DNA from: JBMYYE01 sp049609065
Lineage (GTDB): Bacteria; Pseudomonadota; Alphaproteobacteria; Rhodobacterales; Rhodobacteraceae
Direction: 5' to 3'
NCBI GenBank assembly: GCA_049609065.1
Contig: JBMYYE010000003.1
Span: 1-54,497, forward strand
Length of the DNA: 54,497 nt
Under the pieces are notes generated by a model. It did no database searches. It had not been told where the DNA came from and saw only the letters and a list, made by a program, of their open reading frames with translations. This document shows positions 32,187 through 40,506 of the stretch, piece by piece. Position 1 is the first letter of the stretch; each line of letters starts with the position of its first letter. The position numbers and the translations under genes are program-made.

Positions 32187-34151
32187 ATGTTTATTGAGCT
32201 TGGTCACTATACCCTTCTTCTCGCCTTTGCGATTGCCATATTGCAAACGATCCTTCCCCTCATTGGGGCGCAGCGCAACCAGACGGCATTGATGGCCTTT
32301 GGTGACAGTGCCGCGCGGGTGCAATTCATACTTATCGCGTTTTCATTTGCCGCCGTGACATATGCGTTTGTCACATCGGATTTCTCGGTGAATTTGGTCT
32401 ATGCGAATTCCCACACGGATAAGCCGATGATTTTCAAAATCTCGGGTGTTTGGGGCAATCACGAAGGCTCGATGTTGCTATGGGTGCTCATTGTGGCGCT
32501 TTTTGGCGCCATGGCCAGCTGGTTCGGGAAGAACCTCCCGGCGACATTACGCGCGCGTGTTTTGGCGGTGCAAGGCTCCATTGGTGTTGCGTTTTTGGGG
32601 TTTGTGATATTTACCTCAAACCCGTTCACACGTTTGGTTGAACCGCCCATGAACGGGCTTGGCCTGAACCCGCTATTACAAGATGTCGGGCTCGCATTTC
32701 ATCCGCCATTTTTGTATTTGGGCTATGTTGGGCTGTCTATGGCGTTTAGCTTCGCCGTTGCCGCCTTGATCGAAGGCCGCGTCGGGGCGACTTGGGCCCG
32801 TTGGGTGCGCCCATGGACATTGGCTGCGTGGATTTTCCTCACAATTGGGATCGGTCTTGGGTCTTGGTGGGCCTATTATGAGCTCGGTTGGGGTGGCTTT
32901 TGGTTCTGGGATCCTGTCGAAAACGCATCGCTTATGCCATGGTTGTTAAGTGCGGCTTTGTTGCATTCGGCGATTGTTGTTGAAAAACGCGAAAGCTTAA
33001 AAGCATGGACCGTGCTTTTGGCCATCATGGCGTTTGGTTTTTCTCTCATCGGGACATTTATTGTGCGCTCAGGTGTCATCACCTCGGTGCATGCTTTCGC
33101 AAATGATCCAGAGCGCGGCGTATTTATCCTCTTCATCTTAGCATTTTTTGTTGGGGGCGCTTTGACGCTCTTTGCGGCGCGCGCTTCGGCGATGCAGGCC
33201 AAGGGGGTTTTTGCCATTGCCTCACGTGAAAGCGCGTTGGTGATGAATAACGTGCTTTTGGGTGTGGCGGCTCTTGGGGTGTTTGCAGGGACAATTTGGC
33301 CGCTTTTGGCGGAAATTTTGCTTGGGCGTAAAATCTCAGTCGGGGCACCGTTTTTCAACATGAGCTTCACGCCGATTATGGTTTTAATCGCGATTTTGCT
33401 CCCTTTAGGATCAATCATGCCGTGGAAACGCGCGCGGTTGGGCCGCACAGTTAAATCCATGTCGGGGGTATTTGCCTTGTCTTTGGCGCTTATGTTGCTG
33501 ATCTATGCGATGCAAACAGGGCGCAGCAATCTTGGACCCATTGGCGTGTTTTTTGGCACATGGATCATTTTGGGTGCCATGCGCGATCTGTGGATGCGAA
33601 CAGGGCGCCGTGGGAATAAATTCAAACGCTTGGTCAAACTTCCAGGCGCCGATTGGGGCAAAATGTTTGCCCATTCCGGGCTTGGAATTGTCTTCATTGG
33701 TATTTCGGGTCTGATGGCTTGGGAGGTCGAAGATATCCGCGTGGCGGAAATCGGTGACACGTTTAGCGTTGGCGGCTATGAAATCACGCTCAAAGATGTG
33801 CGCCGTGAACCCGGCCCAAACTATATTTCGCTGAAGGCAGAAATGCAGATCGGTAAAAATGGCACGGTTCATTCGACGGTTTATCCTGAAAAGCGGACCT
33901 ATCCGGTTGAATCGATGCCCACCACCGAAGCGGGCATTGATAACGGCATTTTCCGCGATGTTTACCTCGTGATTGGCGATGCACAAGCCTCAGGCGGATG
34001 GGCCGTTCGGTCCTATATTAAACCCTTTGCCAATTGGATTTGGACGGGCACGATTATTATGGCGTTTGGCGGGTTGCTATCGCTCTTTGACCGGCGCTAC
34101 CGTGTGGCAGCAGGTACCAAAAAACGTGATATCCAAAAGGCCACAACATGA
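32187..34151 (+). CDS. ccmF: Heme lyase subunit CcmF
   Basis: Integral membrane part of the complex that attaches heme to apocytochrome c in the periplasm. The 654-residue protein has many hydrophobic segments, VWGNHEGSMLLWVLI, the heme-handling WWD domain WAYYELGWGGFWFWDPVENA, GTFIVRSGVITSVHAF, and a large periplasmic domain near 540-620. The start has only a weak ribosome site. ccmH overlaps its stop (ATGA). Confidence 0.96.
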   Translation: MFIELGHYTLLLAFAIAILQTILPLIGAQRNQTALMAFGDSAARVQFILIAFSFAAVTYAFVTSDFSVNLVYANSHTDKPMIFKISGVWGNHEGSMLLWVLIVALFGAMASWFGKNLPATLRARVLAVQGSIGVAFLGFVIFTSNPFTRLVEPPMNGLGLNPLLQDVGLAFHPPFLYLGYVGLSMAFSFAVAALIEGRVGATWARWVRPWTLAAWIFLTIGIGLGSWWAYYELGWGGFWFWDPVENASLMPWLLSAALLHSAIVVEKRESLKAWTVLLAIMAFGFSLIGTFIVRSGVITSVHAFANDPERGVFILFILAFFVGGALTLFAARASAMQAKGVFAIASRESALVMNNVLLGVAALGVFAGTIWPLLAEILLGRKISVGAPFFNMSFTPIMVLIAILLPLGSIMPWKRARLGRTVKSMSGVFALSLALMLLIYAMQTGRSNLGPIGVFFGTWIILGAMRDLWMRTGRRGNKFKRLVKLPGADWGKMFAHSGLGIVFIGISGLMAWEVEDIRVAEIGDTFSVGGYEITLKDVRREPGPNYISLKAEMQIGKNGTVHSTVYPEKRTYPVESMPTTEAGIDNGIFRDVYLVIGDAQASGGWAVRSYIKPFANWIWTGTIIMAFGGLLSLFDRRYRVAAGTKKRDIQKATT

Positions 34152-34609
34152 TAATTGTCAAACGTGTTTTCCTTATTCTTTTGCTTTTGACAGGGCCTGC
34201 ATTGGCTGTGCAGCCCGATGAAATCCTAGACGACCCGAAGCTAGAAGCACGGGCGCGTGAGTTGTCCAAAGGCTTACGGTGCCTAGTGTGTCGCAATGAA
34301 AACATCGATGATTCCAATGCGGAATTGGCCCGTGATTTACGGCTCTTGGTGCGTGAACGTTTGGTTGCTGGCGACAGTGACGAAGAGGCGGTGCAATATC
34401 TTGTGGATCGGTTTGGTGAATATGTGCTTTTGAACCCCAAAGCCACGGGCGGAAATATCGTGCTGTGGTTGATTGGGCCTGTGTCCTTGCTGCTGGCGCT
34501 TTTCGGGGCTGTTTTGTATGTGCGCGGCCGGACCCGCAAATCTGAGGTCGAAGCCACGCCTTTAAGCCCCGAAGAAGAAGCCAAGCTTCGTGATATTTTG
34601 GATAAATAA
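34148..34609 (+). CDS. ccmH: Cytochrome c maturation thioredoxin-like protein CcmH
   Basis: Reduces the CXXCH cysteines of apocytochrome c or holds them for ligation by CcmF. The 153-residue protein has a signal peptide (cleaved near ALA-VQ, residue 20), the redox motif LRCLVC with C45 and C48, and one membrane helix at about residues 103-123 (VLWLIGPVSLLLALFGAVLY). It is the short form; the TPR part (CcmI) is not fused and not adjacent. Follows ccmF with a 4-nt overlap. Confidence 0.95.
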   Translation: MIIVKRVFLILLLLTGPALAVQPDEILDDPKLEARARELSKGLRCLVCRNENIDDSNAELARDLRLLVRERLVAGDSDEEAVQYLVDRFGEYVLLNPKATGGNIVLWLIGPVSLLLALFGAVLYVRGRTRKSEVEATPLSPEEEAKLRDILDK

Positions 34610-34636
34610 GCCCGCTGACGTAAAGTCTGGCTTTTA
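34608..34636 (+). terminator. Weak terminator after ccmH
   Basis: AAGCC pairs with GGCTT, with an inner GAC/GTC pairing, followed by TTTATT. It starts at the ccmH stop codon and lies 48 nt before the next gene. The stem is short, so read-through is likely. Confidence 0.45.
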
Positions 34637-34683
34637 TTGCTGTGAATAATCCCTATCTTGATCCCAAGAGATAGAGAGGCCCC

Positions 34684-35460
34684 ATGGATTACGAAACCAT
34701 TCTTCTGGACATTACCGACCAATTGGCAACGGTGACGTTAAACCGACCGACCCATAAAAATGCATTAACGACGCTGATGCGTGCGGAAATTACCGATGTG
34801 ATTAAATATGCCGCGGGCCATGCCCGTGCGATTGTGATCACGGGGGCAGGCGGGGCATTTTGTTCTGGCCAAGATATCGGTGGCGATATGAAGCAAGCAT
34901 CTGAGGATGCCGAACGCATCCACCGTGATGAATACGAACCGATGGTGCGTGCGATCTATGATTGTCCTGTGCCGACCATGGCTGCCGTGGATGGCGCATG
35001 TGCGGGGGCTGGGGTGAGTTTGGCTCTGGCCTGTGATGTGGTGATTGCCTCGGAAAATGCGATTTTCATGCAAGCGGCCGCACGTATTGGCCTCATGCCA
35101 GATGCAGGCAGCACCTATTTGATGCCCCGCCAGATGGGCATAGCCAAAGCCATGGGGGCGGCGTTGTTCGCCGATCCTATCACGGCCGAACAAGCGTCAA
35201 GCTGGGGCTTGATCTACGAAGTTGTGCCTGCAGCCAAATATGATGCCCACTGGCATGCGCGCGCCACCGCTTTGGCCCATGGCCCAACCGAAAGCTATAA
35301 GCGCATTAAGAAAGCCATTCATGGCTCTTTGGATCGGAGCTTGGATGAGCAGCTTGAACTTGAAAGCCGCTACCAAGGCGAATGCGCCGCGACCCGCGAT
35401 TTCAAAGAAGGTGTCTTGGCCTTTAGCCAAAAACGCGCTGCTAAATTTGAGGGTAGATAG
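34684..35460 (+). CDS. Enoyl-CoA hydratase/isomerase family protein, PaaG-like
   Basis: A 258-residue crotonase-fold enzyme acting on CoA thioesters. The oxyanion-hole blocks are GAGGAFCSGQDIGG and DGACAGAGVSLALACD; the catalytic region is RIGLMPDAGSTYLMPRQMG, where the Asp rather than Glu resembles PaaG, which isomerises ring-epoxide phenylacetyl-CoA. The C-terminal pattern (GPTESYKRIKKAIH to FKEGVLAFSQKR) also fits PaaG. No other paa gene is near, so a different CoA substrate is possible. GAGAGG precedes the ATG. DUF1499 starts immediately after its stop. Confidence 0.85.
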   Translation: MDYETILLDITDQLATVTLNRPTHKNALTTLMRAEITDVIKYAAGHARAIVITGAGGAFCSGQDIGGDMKQASEDAERIHRDEYEPMVRAIYDCPVPTMAAVDGACAGAGVSLALACDVVIASENAIFMQAAARIGLMPDAGSTYLMPRQMGIAKAMGAALFADPITAEQASSWGLIYEVVPAAKYDAHWHARATALAHGPTESYKRIKKAIHGSLDRSLDEQLELESRYQGECAATRDFKEGVLAFSQKRAAKFEGR

Positions 35461-35895
35461 ATGATTTTCCGGCTTATTATCCTCGCGGTTGCGGGATTTG
35501 CGCTCTATGTGCGCTTTGCCCCCAGTGACGCCAGCCGCTGGCATGTTGATCCATTTGATCACCCCTCAGGGCGCGACGCGGGATCTTATACCCATAACCA
35601 ATCTGAGAATGCCGATCTTGGATTTGACCTCTCTGATGCGGATCTCATGGCGCGCGTTGATGCGGTTGTGATGGCGACACCGCGCACGGTTCGGCTTGCG
35701 GGATCGGTTGAGGATGGCCATGTCACCTATGTCACGCGCTCAAAACTTTGGGGTTTTCCAGATTACACATCGGTTGCGGTGCGTATGGTGGGGGATAAGG
35801 CGCAATTGGCCATATATGGGCGGCTTCGATTTGGGAAATCCGACATGGGGGTGAACCAAGCGCGCATTCAAAGCTGGCTTCTGGCGCTGATGTAG
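35461..35895 (+). CDS. DUF1499 family protein
   Basis: A 144-residue protein with an N-terminal membrane anchor or signal (FRLIILAVAGFALYVRFAP, residues 3-21), then a small domain ending SVAVRMVGDKAQLAIYGRLR and KSDMGVNQARIQSWLLAL, which is the DUF1499 C-terminal signature. It starts directly after the preceding stop codon, implying coupling. No function is known. It is most likely periplasmic. Confidence 0.82.
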   Translation: MIFRLIILAVAGFALYVRFAPSDASRWHVDPFDHPSGRDAGSYTHNQSENADLGFDLSDADLMARVDAVVMATPRTVRLAGSVEDGHVTYVTRSKLWGFPDYTSVAVRMVGDKAQLAIYGRLRFGKSDMGVNQARIQSWLLALM

Positions 35896-35940
35896 CGCTT
35901 TTCCCTTGACCCTTCGAGGGGAATGTTGGATTTCAGGATC

Positions 35941-36996
35941 ATGGTTCCTATAGATAAACTCCGCCAAATCACCCAACGGTTCGAATTTCTCGAAGCAAAA
36001 ATGAACGACGGCGCCTCTGGTGAGGAAATCGCCAAGCTCGCGCGCGAATATTCGGAATTGCGACCTGTTGTCGAAGAAATCCACGCCTATGAGCAACGTT
36101 TGGCAGACATCGAAGAGGCCAAATCGATGCTGGATGATCCCGATATGCGTGAACTGGCCGAAGAAGAATTGCCAGCCCTTGAGGCAGGTTTGCCTGAGGC
36201 TGAGCAAAGCCTCAAGCTTTCGCTCTTGCCCAAAGACGAAGCAGATAGCAAATCCGCCATGATCGAAATTCGTCCTGGAACAGGCGGCGACGAAGCGGCG
36301 CTTTTTGCGGGTGACCTCCTTCGGATGTATCAGCGCTATTCTGAAACCCGTGGCTGGAAATTTGACATCATCGAAGAAAGCGTATCGGAACTCGGTGGGA
36401 TCAAAGAAGCCGTGATCAACGTCCAAGGTGTCGGCGTTTTCGCGCGGCTTAAATTTGAAAGCGGCGTGCACCGTGTGCAACGGGTGCCTGAAACCGAAAG
36501 CGGCGGGCGTGTGCATACATCTGCGGCGACCGTGGCTGTTTTACCCGAAGCCGAAGACGTGGACATTGATATTGCCGCCCAAGACATCCGCATCGACACA
36601 ATGCGCGCGTCTGGCTCTGGTGGACAGCATGTGAACACAACCGACAGTGCGGTGCGTATCACGCATATGCCCTCTGGTATTGTGGTCACCAGCTCCGAAA
36701 AATCCCAGCACCGCAACCGCGAAATCGCGATGCAGGTTCTAAAAACGCGCCTCTATGATTTGGAGCGCCAAAAACTCCATGATGCGCGCTCCGCTGATCG
36801 TAAATCACAAGTCGGGTCGGGCGATCGTTCTGAACGCATCCGCACCTATAATTTCCCCCAAGGTCGCATGTCCGATCACCGGATCAATCTCACGCTTTAT
36901 AAGCTTGATCAGATTATGGCAGGGGATCTTGATGAAACGATTGATGCATTGATTGCCGATCACCAAGCAACCCAGCTTGCTGATATGGAGGCATGA
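35941..36996 (+). CDS. prfA: Peptide chain release factor 1
   Basis: Reads UAA and UAG and triggers peptide release. The 351-residue protein contains the codon-recognition tripeptide P-E-T at 183-185 (RVQRVPETESGGRVH) and the catalytic GGQ at 227-229 (SGSGGQHVNTTDSAVR). The start MVPIDKLRQI with AGGATC upstream is preferred over the frame extension at 35923. Its stop overlaps prmC, which encodes the enzyme that methylates the GGQ glutamine, so the two are co-expressed. Confidence 0.97.
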   Translation: MVPIDKLRQITQRFEFLEAKMNDGASGEEIAKLAREYSELRPVVEEIHAYEQRLADIEEAKSMLDDPDMRELAEEELPALEAGLPEAEQSLKLSLLPKDEADSKSAMIEIRPGTGGDEAALFAGDLLRMYQRYSETRGWKFDIIEESVSELGGIKEAVINVQGVGVFARLKFESGVHRVQRVPETESGGRVHTSAATVAVLPEAEDVDIDIAAQDIRIDTMRASGSGGQHVNTTDSAVRITHMPSGIVVTSSEKSQHRNREIAMQVLKTRLYDLERQKLHDARSADRKSQVGSGDRSERIRTYNFPQGRMSDHRINLTLYKLDQIMAGDLDETIDALIADHQATQLADMEA

Positions 36997-37823
36997 GCGC
37001 GCAGCCCGCCCTTATTGCGGCAATCAAGCGCCTAAAAGACGCAGGGATCGAAGATGCGCCTCGTGATGCGCGGCTTTTGCTTGCCGAAGCAATGGGGGTT
37101 GAGGCCACGCGCCTCACCTTGCATTTACACGATCCTTTCACATCTGAGGCACAAGCCCGCTTTGACGCTTTCACTGAGGCCCGCGCAGCGCGCAAACCCG
37201 TGTCACAAATTCTCGGGCGGCGTGATTTTTATGGCCGCATGTTTAAAGTAACGTCAGCGGTGTTGGATCCACGTCCAGAAACCGAAACCTTGGTCGAAGC
37301 GGCGCTGGCGCAGCCCTTTTCAACGGTTTTGGATTTGGGCACAGGATCTGGCGCGATTTTAATCACAGTGATGAAGGAAGGCGCGGCCAAAGGCATGGCG
37401 CCTATAGGCCTTGGTGTGGATTTGAGCATGGATGCGCTGCGTGTGGCTGAAGAAAACGCATCTGCCCATGATGTTGCGGCGACATTCAAGCACTCAAACT
37501 GGTTTTCGGCCGTTGAGGGGCGTTTTGATCTTATCATGTCCAATCCGCCTTATATTCGTGCGGATGAAATGGCGGACCTATCGCCAGAAGTGCGCGATCA
37601 TGAACCGCGCATGGCCTTAACCCCCGAAGGGGACGGGTTGGACCCGTACCGCGTGATCGCCGCCGAATCCCAACCGTATCTCAACGTAGATGGTCGTATT
37701 ATTGTGGAGTTTGGCGTGACCCAGCATGCGGCAGTGCGCGAGATCTTTGAAACTGCTGGTTTTGTTGAAAAACAGGCGCTCTTTGACCTGACAGCGCGCG
37801 TGCGGGGTGCCATTTATGGCTAA
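36993..37823 (+). CDS. prmC: Release factor glutamine methyltransferase
   Basis: SAM-dependent enzyme methylating the glutamine of the GGQ motif of RF1 and RF2. Of 276 residues, an N-terminal helical domain is followed by the SAM loop DLGTGSGA (114-121) and the catalytic NPPY (184-187, MSNPPYIRADEM). LDPRPETETLVE is the conserved approach to the fold. Overlaps prfA by ATGA. Confidence 0.96.
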   Translation: MSAQPALIAAIKRLKDAGIEDAPRDARLLLAEAMGVEATRLTLHLHDPFTSEAQARFDAFTEARAARKPVSQILGRRDFYGRMFKVTSAVLDPRPETETLVEAALAQPFSTVLDLGTGSGAILITVMKEGAAKGMAPIGLGVDLSMDALRVAEENASAHDVAATFKHSNWFSAVEGRFDLIMSNPPYIRADEMADLSPEVRDHEPRMALTPEGDGLDPYRVIAAESQPYLNVDGRIIVEFGVTQHAAVREIFETAGFVEKQALFDLTARVRGAIYG

Positions 37824-38050
37824 ACCCGCAGCTTTTCGCCGATATTTAGGGCATTTTAACGCGTTTGCAGGAGTTTTTACTTGTAATTCACAAGTGTGGG
37901 AGGTTATTGGTGTGCATCAGCGTACGAAAGTGACCACTGCGATCACAGACGCTGATTTCGCCGAATAATCAACGCGAATGAGAACGCAAAACCGCGTTAT
38001 TTTCCACATGGAAATATGCGCATGCCAGAGATAGGCTATATTTTAGTATC

Positions 38051-38608
38051 ATGAGATCACCAAAATCACGCTCTCGCGGTAAAAATAACCGCAACCGTAA
38101 TAACAACAACGGTAACAACGTTAATCGCGTTTATGATAGTTCAGGTCCTGAGGGCAAAGTGCGCGGCACGCCTCAGCAAATTATCGAAAAATACGGGCAA
38201 TTGGCCCGCGATGCACAATTGGCAAATGACCGCGTGGCGATGGAAAACTTCCAACAGCATGCGGAACATTACATTCGTATCTTTGGCGACGCCCAACGTG
38301 AGGCCGAAGCCCGCCGCGCTGAGCAAGAAGAGGCAAACCGCAAGCGCCAAGAAGAACGCGAAGCCCAACGTCAAGAACGTGAAGCACATCGTGAAACAAA
38401 GCGCGCAGAGCGCGAAGCAGAAGCTGTTGCCGCAACGGACCCATCCGAAACACCGCAGCCAGATATTTCTGAACTGCCGATGCTTGCGGAACCGATGGCT
38501 GAGCCAAAACCAAAGCGCAAACCGCGCCCAAGAAAGCCAAAACCTGAGGCCGCAGAACACGCGAATGCGCCACAAGCTGACGCGCCCAAAGGCAGTGTTG
38601 CGGAATAG
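38051..38608 (+). CDS. DUF4167 domain protein
   Basis: A 185-residue, very hydrophilic protein. Residues 1-28 are Arg/Asn/Lys-rich (disordered, nucleic-acid-binding in look). Residues 30-80 hold the DUF4167 core (SSGPEGKVRGTPQQIIEKYG, FQQHAEHYIRIFGD). Residues 80-135 are a charged helix, probably coiled coil, and the tail is Pro/Lys/Ala-rich. The family is nearly confined to alphaproteobacteria and usually follows prmC, as here. Function unknown; RNA or ribosome association is a guess. A bidirectional terminator follows. Confidence 0.88.
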   Translation: MRSPKSRSRGKNNRNRNNNNGNNVNRVYDSSGPEGKVRGTPQQIIEKYGQLARDAQLANDRVAMENFQQHAEHYIRIFGDAQREAEARRAEQEEANRKRQEEREAQRQEREAHRETKRAEREAEAVAATDPSETPQPDISELPMLAEPMAEPKPKRKPRPRKPKPEAAEHANAPQADAPKGSVAE

Positions 38609-38630
38609 GCAATTCAGGCAATTCAAATAC

Positions 38631-38656
38631 AAAAAGGCGCTGTGAGGCGCCTTTTT
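38631..38656. terminator. Bidirectional terminator between DUF4167 and ksgA
   Basis: A 10-bp stem AAAAAGGCGC / GCGCCTTTTT with loop TGTGAG ends in six T on the plus strand and a T-run on the minus strand. It lies between two convergent genes and should serve both. Confidence 0.9.
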
Positions 38657-38668
38657 TGCATCTTGGGT

Positions 38669-39523
38669 TTAGGATTTACCTTTGGTGGCTTCAAACGCGC
38701 GCGCAAGGGCGCAAAAGGCTTCGATGGACACTTGTTCGGCGCGCTCGGTCGGTTTGATACCTGCTGTGGTCAAGAGTGTTTCCACATCGGGATGTAGCGC
38801 TTTTAGGGACGCGCGAAGCATTTTACGTCGTTGATTAAACGCCATGGCGACAATCATCGAAAGCGTTTTTGCGTTGGCTTCAAAGCGTGGCTGTTCAAGA
38901 CGTTTGAGATGTACAACCGCGGAATGAATTTTGGGCGGCGGAGTGAACGCTTCTGGTGGTAGGGCGACGACGATCTGTGCATCACACCGCCATTGGCTTA
39001 AAATCGCGAGCCGCCCATAGGCTTTGCCGCCCGGTTGCGCAACGATGCGCTGCGCCACCTCTTTTTGAAACATCAACGTGAGACTGTCCCAAAAAGGTGG
39101 CCATGTGTCAGGGCTTAACCAGCGGGTCAAAAGTTCGGTGCCGACATTATATGGTAAATTGCCTGCAATACGGATGGGCGGCGTCAGATGAGCGAGGGGA
39201 TTAACCTCAAGCGCGTCGCCTTCGATCACTTGTAAGCGGTCAGGGTAGGCGGCAGCGATCTCCGCGAGCGCGGGCATACAGCGCGCGTCCTTTTCAATGG
39301 CCAACACTTTGCGTGCCCCTTCGGCCAAAAGACCACGGGTCAATCCCCCAGGGCCTGGACCAATTTCAAGCACATCACATTGCGTCAAATCCCCGGCTTG
39401 GCGGGCGATTTTTGCCGTGAGATTTAAATCCAACAGGAAATTTTGCCCCAATGTTTTTTTAGCCGTGAGCCCATGGGTGTTAATCACATCCCGAAGGGGC
39501 GGGAGCCCGTCAATCTGTGCCAT
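38669..39523 (-). CDS. ksgA: 16S rRNA (adenine 1518/1519) dimethyltransferase
   Basis: Dimethylates two adjacent adenines of helix 45 in 16S rRNA during 30S maturation. The 284-residue protein has KKTLGQNFLLDLNLTAKIA, the SAM motif EIGPGPGG (53-60) and the target-base motif NLPYN (122-126), plus LFMQ-like LMFQKEVAQRIV. Its start overlaps the pdxA stop (TAATG). It is the last gene of the lptF-to-ksgA unit. Confidence 0.96.
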   Translation of the reverse strand: MAQIDGLPPLRDVINTHGLTAKKTLGQNFLLDLNLTAKIARQAGDLTQCDVLEIGPGPGGLTRGLLAEGARKVLAIEKDARCMPALAEIAAAYPDRLQVIEGDALEVNPLAHLTPPIRIAGNLPYNVGTELLTRWLSPDTWPPFWDSLTLMFQKEVAQRIVAQPGGKAYGRLAILSQWRCDAQIVVALPPEAFTPPPKIHSAVVHLKRLEQPRFEANAKTLSMIVAMAFNQRRKMLRASLKALHPDVETLLTTAGIKPTERAEQVSIEAFCALARAFEATKGKS

Positions 39524-40497
39524 TATCCGCCTGTCCTTTCCGCCATATCCGCCGCCATGTTGAGGGCCGCGATGAGGCTATCTGCACGTGCGATGCCTTG
39601 GCCTGCGATGTCAAATGCGGTGCCGTGATCGGGGGAGGTGCGGATAAACGGCAACCCAAGTGTTACGTTCACACCGCTGTCAAATGCCAATGTTTTTATG
39701 GGGATCAGGGCCTGATCATGATACATGCAAATCGCAGCATCATAGGATGTTCGCGCCCGATCATGAAACATTGTATCGGCGGAATGGGGGCCTGTGATTT
39801 TCATGCCTGTTTGCGCAAGTTCCGCGATCAAAGGCGCGATCATATCGTTTTCTTCGGTGCCCATTTTGCCGCCTTCGCCCGCATGGGGGTTAAGGCCCGC
39901 GATGGCGATGCGTGGGGCGTTGATCCCGAAATTGTCAATTAGCCCTTGATGTGTGGTCTCAATCACGGCGCGCAACCCCGTGCGGGTCAGGGTTTGGGCA
40001 ACCTCACAAAGAGGGATATGAATGGTCGCGGGCACCACCCGAAGCACATCAGAGGCCAACATCATCACCACATCCACATCGCCGCCAAGATGGGCCAAAA
40101 ATTCCGTATGCCCCGGATAGGCAAAGCCCGCATGGTCTTGGAGCTCTTTTTTGTGGATTGGATTGGTACAAAGGCCGGAGGCCTCACCTGATTGAACAAG
40201 CGATACAGCCCGCGCGATCACGTCGATCACCCCTTGGGCATTGCGCGGATCTGGCTGGCCTTTGGGGGCTGGGGCGTTGAATGTATGGGCCAAAACAGGC
40301 ATGGCGCGCGGCCATATGTCGTGGGCGTCACGTGGAGTTGTGATCACCTCAAAACAGGCGTTTTCGGGCAAATGCGTAGGATCGCCGAGATAGACAAAAG
40401 GCGCCGTTTGCCGTGTTTGCCACGCACGCACCGCGATTTCAGGTCCAATACCTGACGGATCCCCACAGGTGAGGATAAGAGGGGCGGCATGTGTCAT
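39523..40497 (-). CDS. pdxA: 4-hydroxythreonine-4-phosphate dehydrogenase
   Basis: NAD-dependent enzyme of the DXP-dependent pyridoxal phosphate route. The 324-residue protein shows LTCGDPSGIGPEIAVRAW at the start, the metal-site histidines in YPGHTEFLAHLGG and GLNPHAGEGGKMGTEE, and the C-terminal ICMYHDQALIPIKTL. The order surA-pdxA-ksgA matches the E. coli operon. The gene begins 9 nt after the surA stop. Confidence 0.96.
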   Translation of the reverse strand: MTHAAPLILTCGDPSGIGPEIAVRAWQTRQTAPFVYLGDPTHLPENACFEVITTPRDAHDIWPRAMPVLAHTFNAPAPKGQPDPRNAQGVIDVIARAVSLVQSGEASGLCTNPIHKKELQDHAGFAYPGHTEFLAHLGGDVDVVMMLASDVLRVVPATIHIPLCEVAQTLTRTGLRAVIETTHQGLIDNFGINAPRIAIAGLNPHAGEGGKMGTEENDMIAPLIAELAQTGMKITGPHSADTMFHDRARTSYDAAICMYHDQALIPIKTLAFDSGVNVTLGLPFIRTSPDHGTAFDIAGQGIARADSLIAALNMAADMAERTGG

Positions 40498-40506
40498 ATC
40501 AAAGGA

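Noticed and set aside
38608..38625. Tandem 9-bp duplication GGCAATTCA after the DUF4167 stop
   Set aside because: A short local duplication with no sign of mobility or regulatory role.
38133..38645. A 170-codon frame overlapping DUF4167 in another plus frame
   Set aside because: DUF4167 has the recognisable core; the second frame has low-complexity Lys/Gln/Arg composition caused by the repetitive coding sequence.
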